The notes under the pieces were generated by a model that saw only the letters and a list, made by a program, of their open reading frames with translations, was not told the origin of the DNA and made no database searches. A DNA stretch of 64,000 nucleotides from Massilia sp. Leaf139 (GTDB lineage Bacteria; Pseudomonadota; Gammaproteobacteria; Burkholderiales; Burkholderiaceae_D), in assembly GCF_001424165.1 (NCBI RefSeq), contig NZ_LMOJ01000001.1, positions 647,194-711,193 on the forward strand, in the 5' to 3' direction. The position numbers and the translations under genes were made by a program. Numbering within the stretch: the first letter of the stretch is position 1; each line of letters begins with the position of its first letter. Shown here in pieces: positions 62,602 through 64,000 of this stretch.

Positions 62602-63228
62602 ATGAAACTCTACATCAGCAGCCACGCGCCGAACCCACGCCGGGTCGCCATGTTCATCCTGGAGAAGGGCATCACCGGCATCGAGACCGAGATGATCGAC
62701 CTGATGGCCGGCGAACACCGCAGCAAACGCTTCATCGCCAAGAATCCGCTCGGCCGCGTGCCCGCGCTGGAATTCGACGACGGCCGCGTGCTGAGCGAGA
62801 CGCGCGCGATCTGCACCTGGCTCGAAGGCCGCTATCCGGAGCCGAACCTGATGGGCGCCGACTACGAGGAGCGCGCCTTCATCGAGATGGCCGACCGCCG
62901 TATGGAACTGCACCTGCTGCTCGAAACGGCCAGCAGCGCGCGCCACACGCACCCGGCGCTGGCCGTGCTGGAGCAGCCCCAGTTCAAGGACTTCGGCGCG
63001 GCCCAGGCCGACAAGATGCGCATCACCGCGCGCTGGCTGGATCAGCTGCTGGCGCGCCAGGCCTATGTCGCCGGCGAGCGCTTCACGATCGCCGACATCA
63101 CCGCTTTCTGCGCCCTTGAATTCGGCCGCGGCCTGCTGCGCTTCCGTCCGGGCGAGGAGGGCATGACCCATCTGCAGGCCTGGCGCGACCGGATTGCCGA
63201 GCGGCCGAGTGCGATCGGATCGAAATAA
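62602..63228 (+). CDS. Glutathione S-transferase family protein
   Basis: A 208-residue cytosolic GST. The N-terminal thioredoxin-like domain begins MKLYISSHAPNPRRVAMFIL and has NPLGRVPALEFDDGRVLSET with the cis-Pro and the Ser-Glu glutathione contact. The all-helical C-terminal domain includes YVAGERFTIADITAFCALEF, the conserved N-capping box. The catalytic position is Ser/Asn-like near residue 7, so a conjugating, reducing or binding role are all open. AAGGAG precedes the start. Confidence 0.9.
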   Translation: MKLYISSHAPNPRRVAMFILEKGITGIETEMIDLMAGEHRSKRFIAKNPLGRVPALEFDDGRVLSETRAICTWLEGRYPEPNLMGADYEERAFIEMADRRMELHLLLETASSARHTHPALAVLEQPQFKDFGAAQADKMRITARWLDQLLARQAYVAGERFTIADITAFCALEFGRGLLRFRPGEEGMTHLQAWRDRIAERPSAIGSK

Positions 63229-63236
63229 GCCTCGAA

Positions 63237-63252
63237 GTAGGGTGGGCGGCTC
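63237..63252. repeat. Half unit of the intergenic repeat
   Basis: GTAGGGTGGGCGGCTC equals one arm of the palindrome at 2319-2351. The matching arm is missing here; ACCCACGCG about 40 bp on may be the eroded other half. It lies between the convergent GST and CheR-like genes. Confidence 0.6.
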
Positions 63253-63351
63253 CACCACCAGCGAATGAACGAACCTACCGCACGCGCCACCCACGCGGTG
63301 ATCCTTGGCGGCGAGATCGTCGGGTACGAAAGCGGAGCCGCTCCCGCCAAT

Positions 63352-63375
63352 AAAAAAGGGCGGCAAGGCCGCCCT
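63352..63375 (-). terminator. Intrinsic terminator of the CheR-like gene
   Basis: On the minus strand GGGCGGC-CTT-GCCGCCC is followed by TTTTTT, 14 bases after the stop codon. This is the only classical Rho-independent terminator I found in the window. Confidence 0.88.
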
Positions 63376-63389
63376 CCATCACACCGGAT

Positions 63390-64000
63390 TCACCCCACCC
63401 TTCGATACCACGGCAAGGTTTCCGACAATGCCTGGTACACCCCCGCATGCGCATCGCCCGGCGCCAGCTCGCGGTCGATCGCCAGCACGCCGAAGCGCGC
63501 CAGGCTGTCGTGAAACAGGCGCAGCACGCGCTGGCGCAGCATCGGGCCGAAGTCGGCCAGGGCGCGGCAGCACAGGATGGCCTGGAACTCGTTGAACGAG
63601 GCGTCCGTCACCAGGTTGTAGCCGGCCCAGGTGATGCGGGCGCGCAGGCGCGGCAGCAGGACGGCGCGGCCATCGCGCAGCTCGAGGTAATCCGCCAGGT
63701 TGCCGCTGCCGCCGGCCTGCAGGTAGCGTTCCTGCAGCGCGGGCAGCGTGGCGGCGTCGATCGATGCTTCGCGCACCTCGGCCAGCAGTTCGTCGTTGGC
63801 TACCGTTGCGAAGATCTCGGTGCGCGCCAGCAGGCCTTCCTCATGCAGCAGGATGGCCAGCGTCCAGGCTTCGCCGATGCCGGCGCATTCGGCCAGCCAG
63901 ACCCGCGGCACGGGGGCCGAACGCAGCGACTTTCCCAGCACTGCGCGTGCCTCCCTTGCCCAGGCCGGATCGTCGAAGAGGGCAGCCGGCTGGAGCGCCA
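63390..64000 (-). CDS. CheR-like methyltransferase, partial and with degenerate motifs
   Basis: The C-terminal ~203 residues of a gene that enters from the right edge; the frame is open to base 64000. The layout is CheR-like: VWLAECAGIGEAWTLAILLH where CheR has the SAM-binding GCSTGEE motif, then IFATVANDELLAEVREASID, and ILCCRALADFGPMLRQRVLR for the usual CRNVLIYF. Several residues that contact S-adenosylmethionine are changed (no Glu-Glu pair; Asp of the DIN motif missing), so activity is doubtful. An internal GTG at 63941 is not the true start. Confidence 0.75.
   Translation of the reverse strand, partial: ALQPAALFDDPAWAREARAVLGKSLRSAPVPRVWLAECAGIGEAWTLAILLHEEGLLARTEIFATVANDELLAEVREASIDAATLPALQERYLQAGGSGNLADYLELRDGRAVLLPRLRARITWAGYNLVTDASFNEFQAILCCRALADFGPMLRQRVLRLFHDSLARFGVLAIDRELAPGDAHAGVYQALSETLPWYRRVG

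Overview
The window is GC-rich, densely coding DNA from a free-living, aerobic, respiring betaproteobacterium. Gene content (protocatechuate ortho pathway, cyanide-insensitive-type bd oxidase, DUF3305/DUF3306 formate dehydrogenase locus, SET-domain gene before pncB, many small Oxalobacteraceae-type proteins) points to Oxalobacteraceae, probably the Massilia/Telluria/Duganella group. That placement is inference from gene content, not a computed phylogeny.

Layout. 1-4.7 kb: aromatic catabolism, with pcaH-pcaG-pcaB divergent from an IclR regulator across a perfect operator-like palindrome, and pobA divergent from an AraC-type pobR. 4.8-6.7 kb: an orphan CheB methylesterase and a GNAT-like protein. 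6.8-14.1 kb: the most striking locus, a five-gene minus-strand operon that looks like a divergent Fap-type functional amyloid system. It runs fibre-like Asn/Gln- and Gly/Ala-rich protein, small secreted protein, C39 peptidase (FapD-like), small secreted protein in the FapE position, and coiled-coil plus beta-barrel pore (FapF-like). It has a near-consensus sigma-54 promoter in front, a stem-loop after the fibre gene, and a VpsR/FleQ-like sigma-54 activator immediately upstream. 14.3-18.9 kb: miscellaneous genes (DUF457 hydrolase, DksA/TraR, DUF885 peptidase, VOC protein). 19.0-21.6 kb: a bd-type oxidase operon with a DUF2474 subunit. 21.7-31.6 kb: a complete membrane formate dehydrogenase locus. 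31.7-41.6 kb: acyl-CoA synthetase, XRE regulator, SET protein, nicotinate phosphoribosyltransferase, royal-jelly-like protein, topoisomerase IB and an Na+/H+ antiporter. 41.8-45.2 kb: a two-gene operon of a hybrid histidine kinase and an aminotransferase-fold protein whose PLP lysine is replaced by Gln. 45.8-48.6 kb: an isoquinoline-oxidoreductase-type molybdenum hydroxylase pair. 49.8-53.9 kb: a stress cluster (erythromycin-esterase family, SRPBCC, phosphoribosyltransferase, Hsp20 with a sigma-32-like promoter). 54-56.3 kb: S-formylglutathione hydrolase and a two-piece chromate transporter. 56.7-59.7 kb: a UvrD/PcrA-type helicase flanked on both sides by related ~135-bp elements rich in DnaA boxes. 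59.7-64 kb: a secreted hypothetical, HD hydrolase, glpD, a GST and a degenerate CheR-like gene running off the end.

How genes may work together: 4-hydroxybenzoate is converted by PobA to protocatechuate, opened by PcaGH and cyclised by PcaB. Formate electrons would enter the quinone pool through FdhABC and could leave through the adjacent bd oxidase. A palindromic intergenic repeat family, often as paired inverted units, sits at about ten gene junctions, mostly where genes converge. No tRNA, rRNA, CRISPR array, transposase or prophage gene was recognised.
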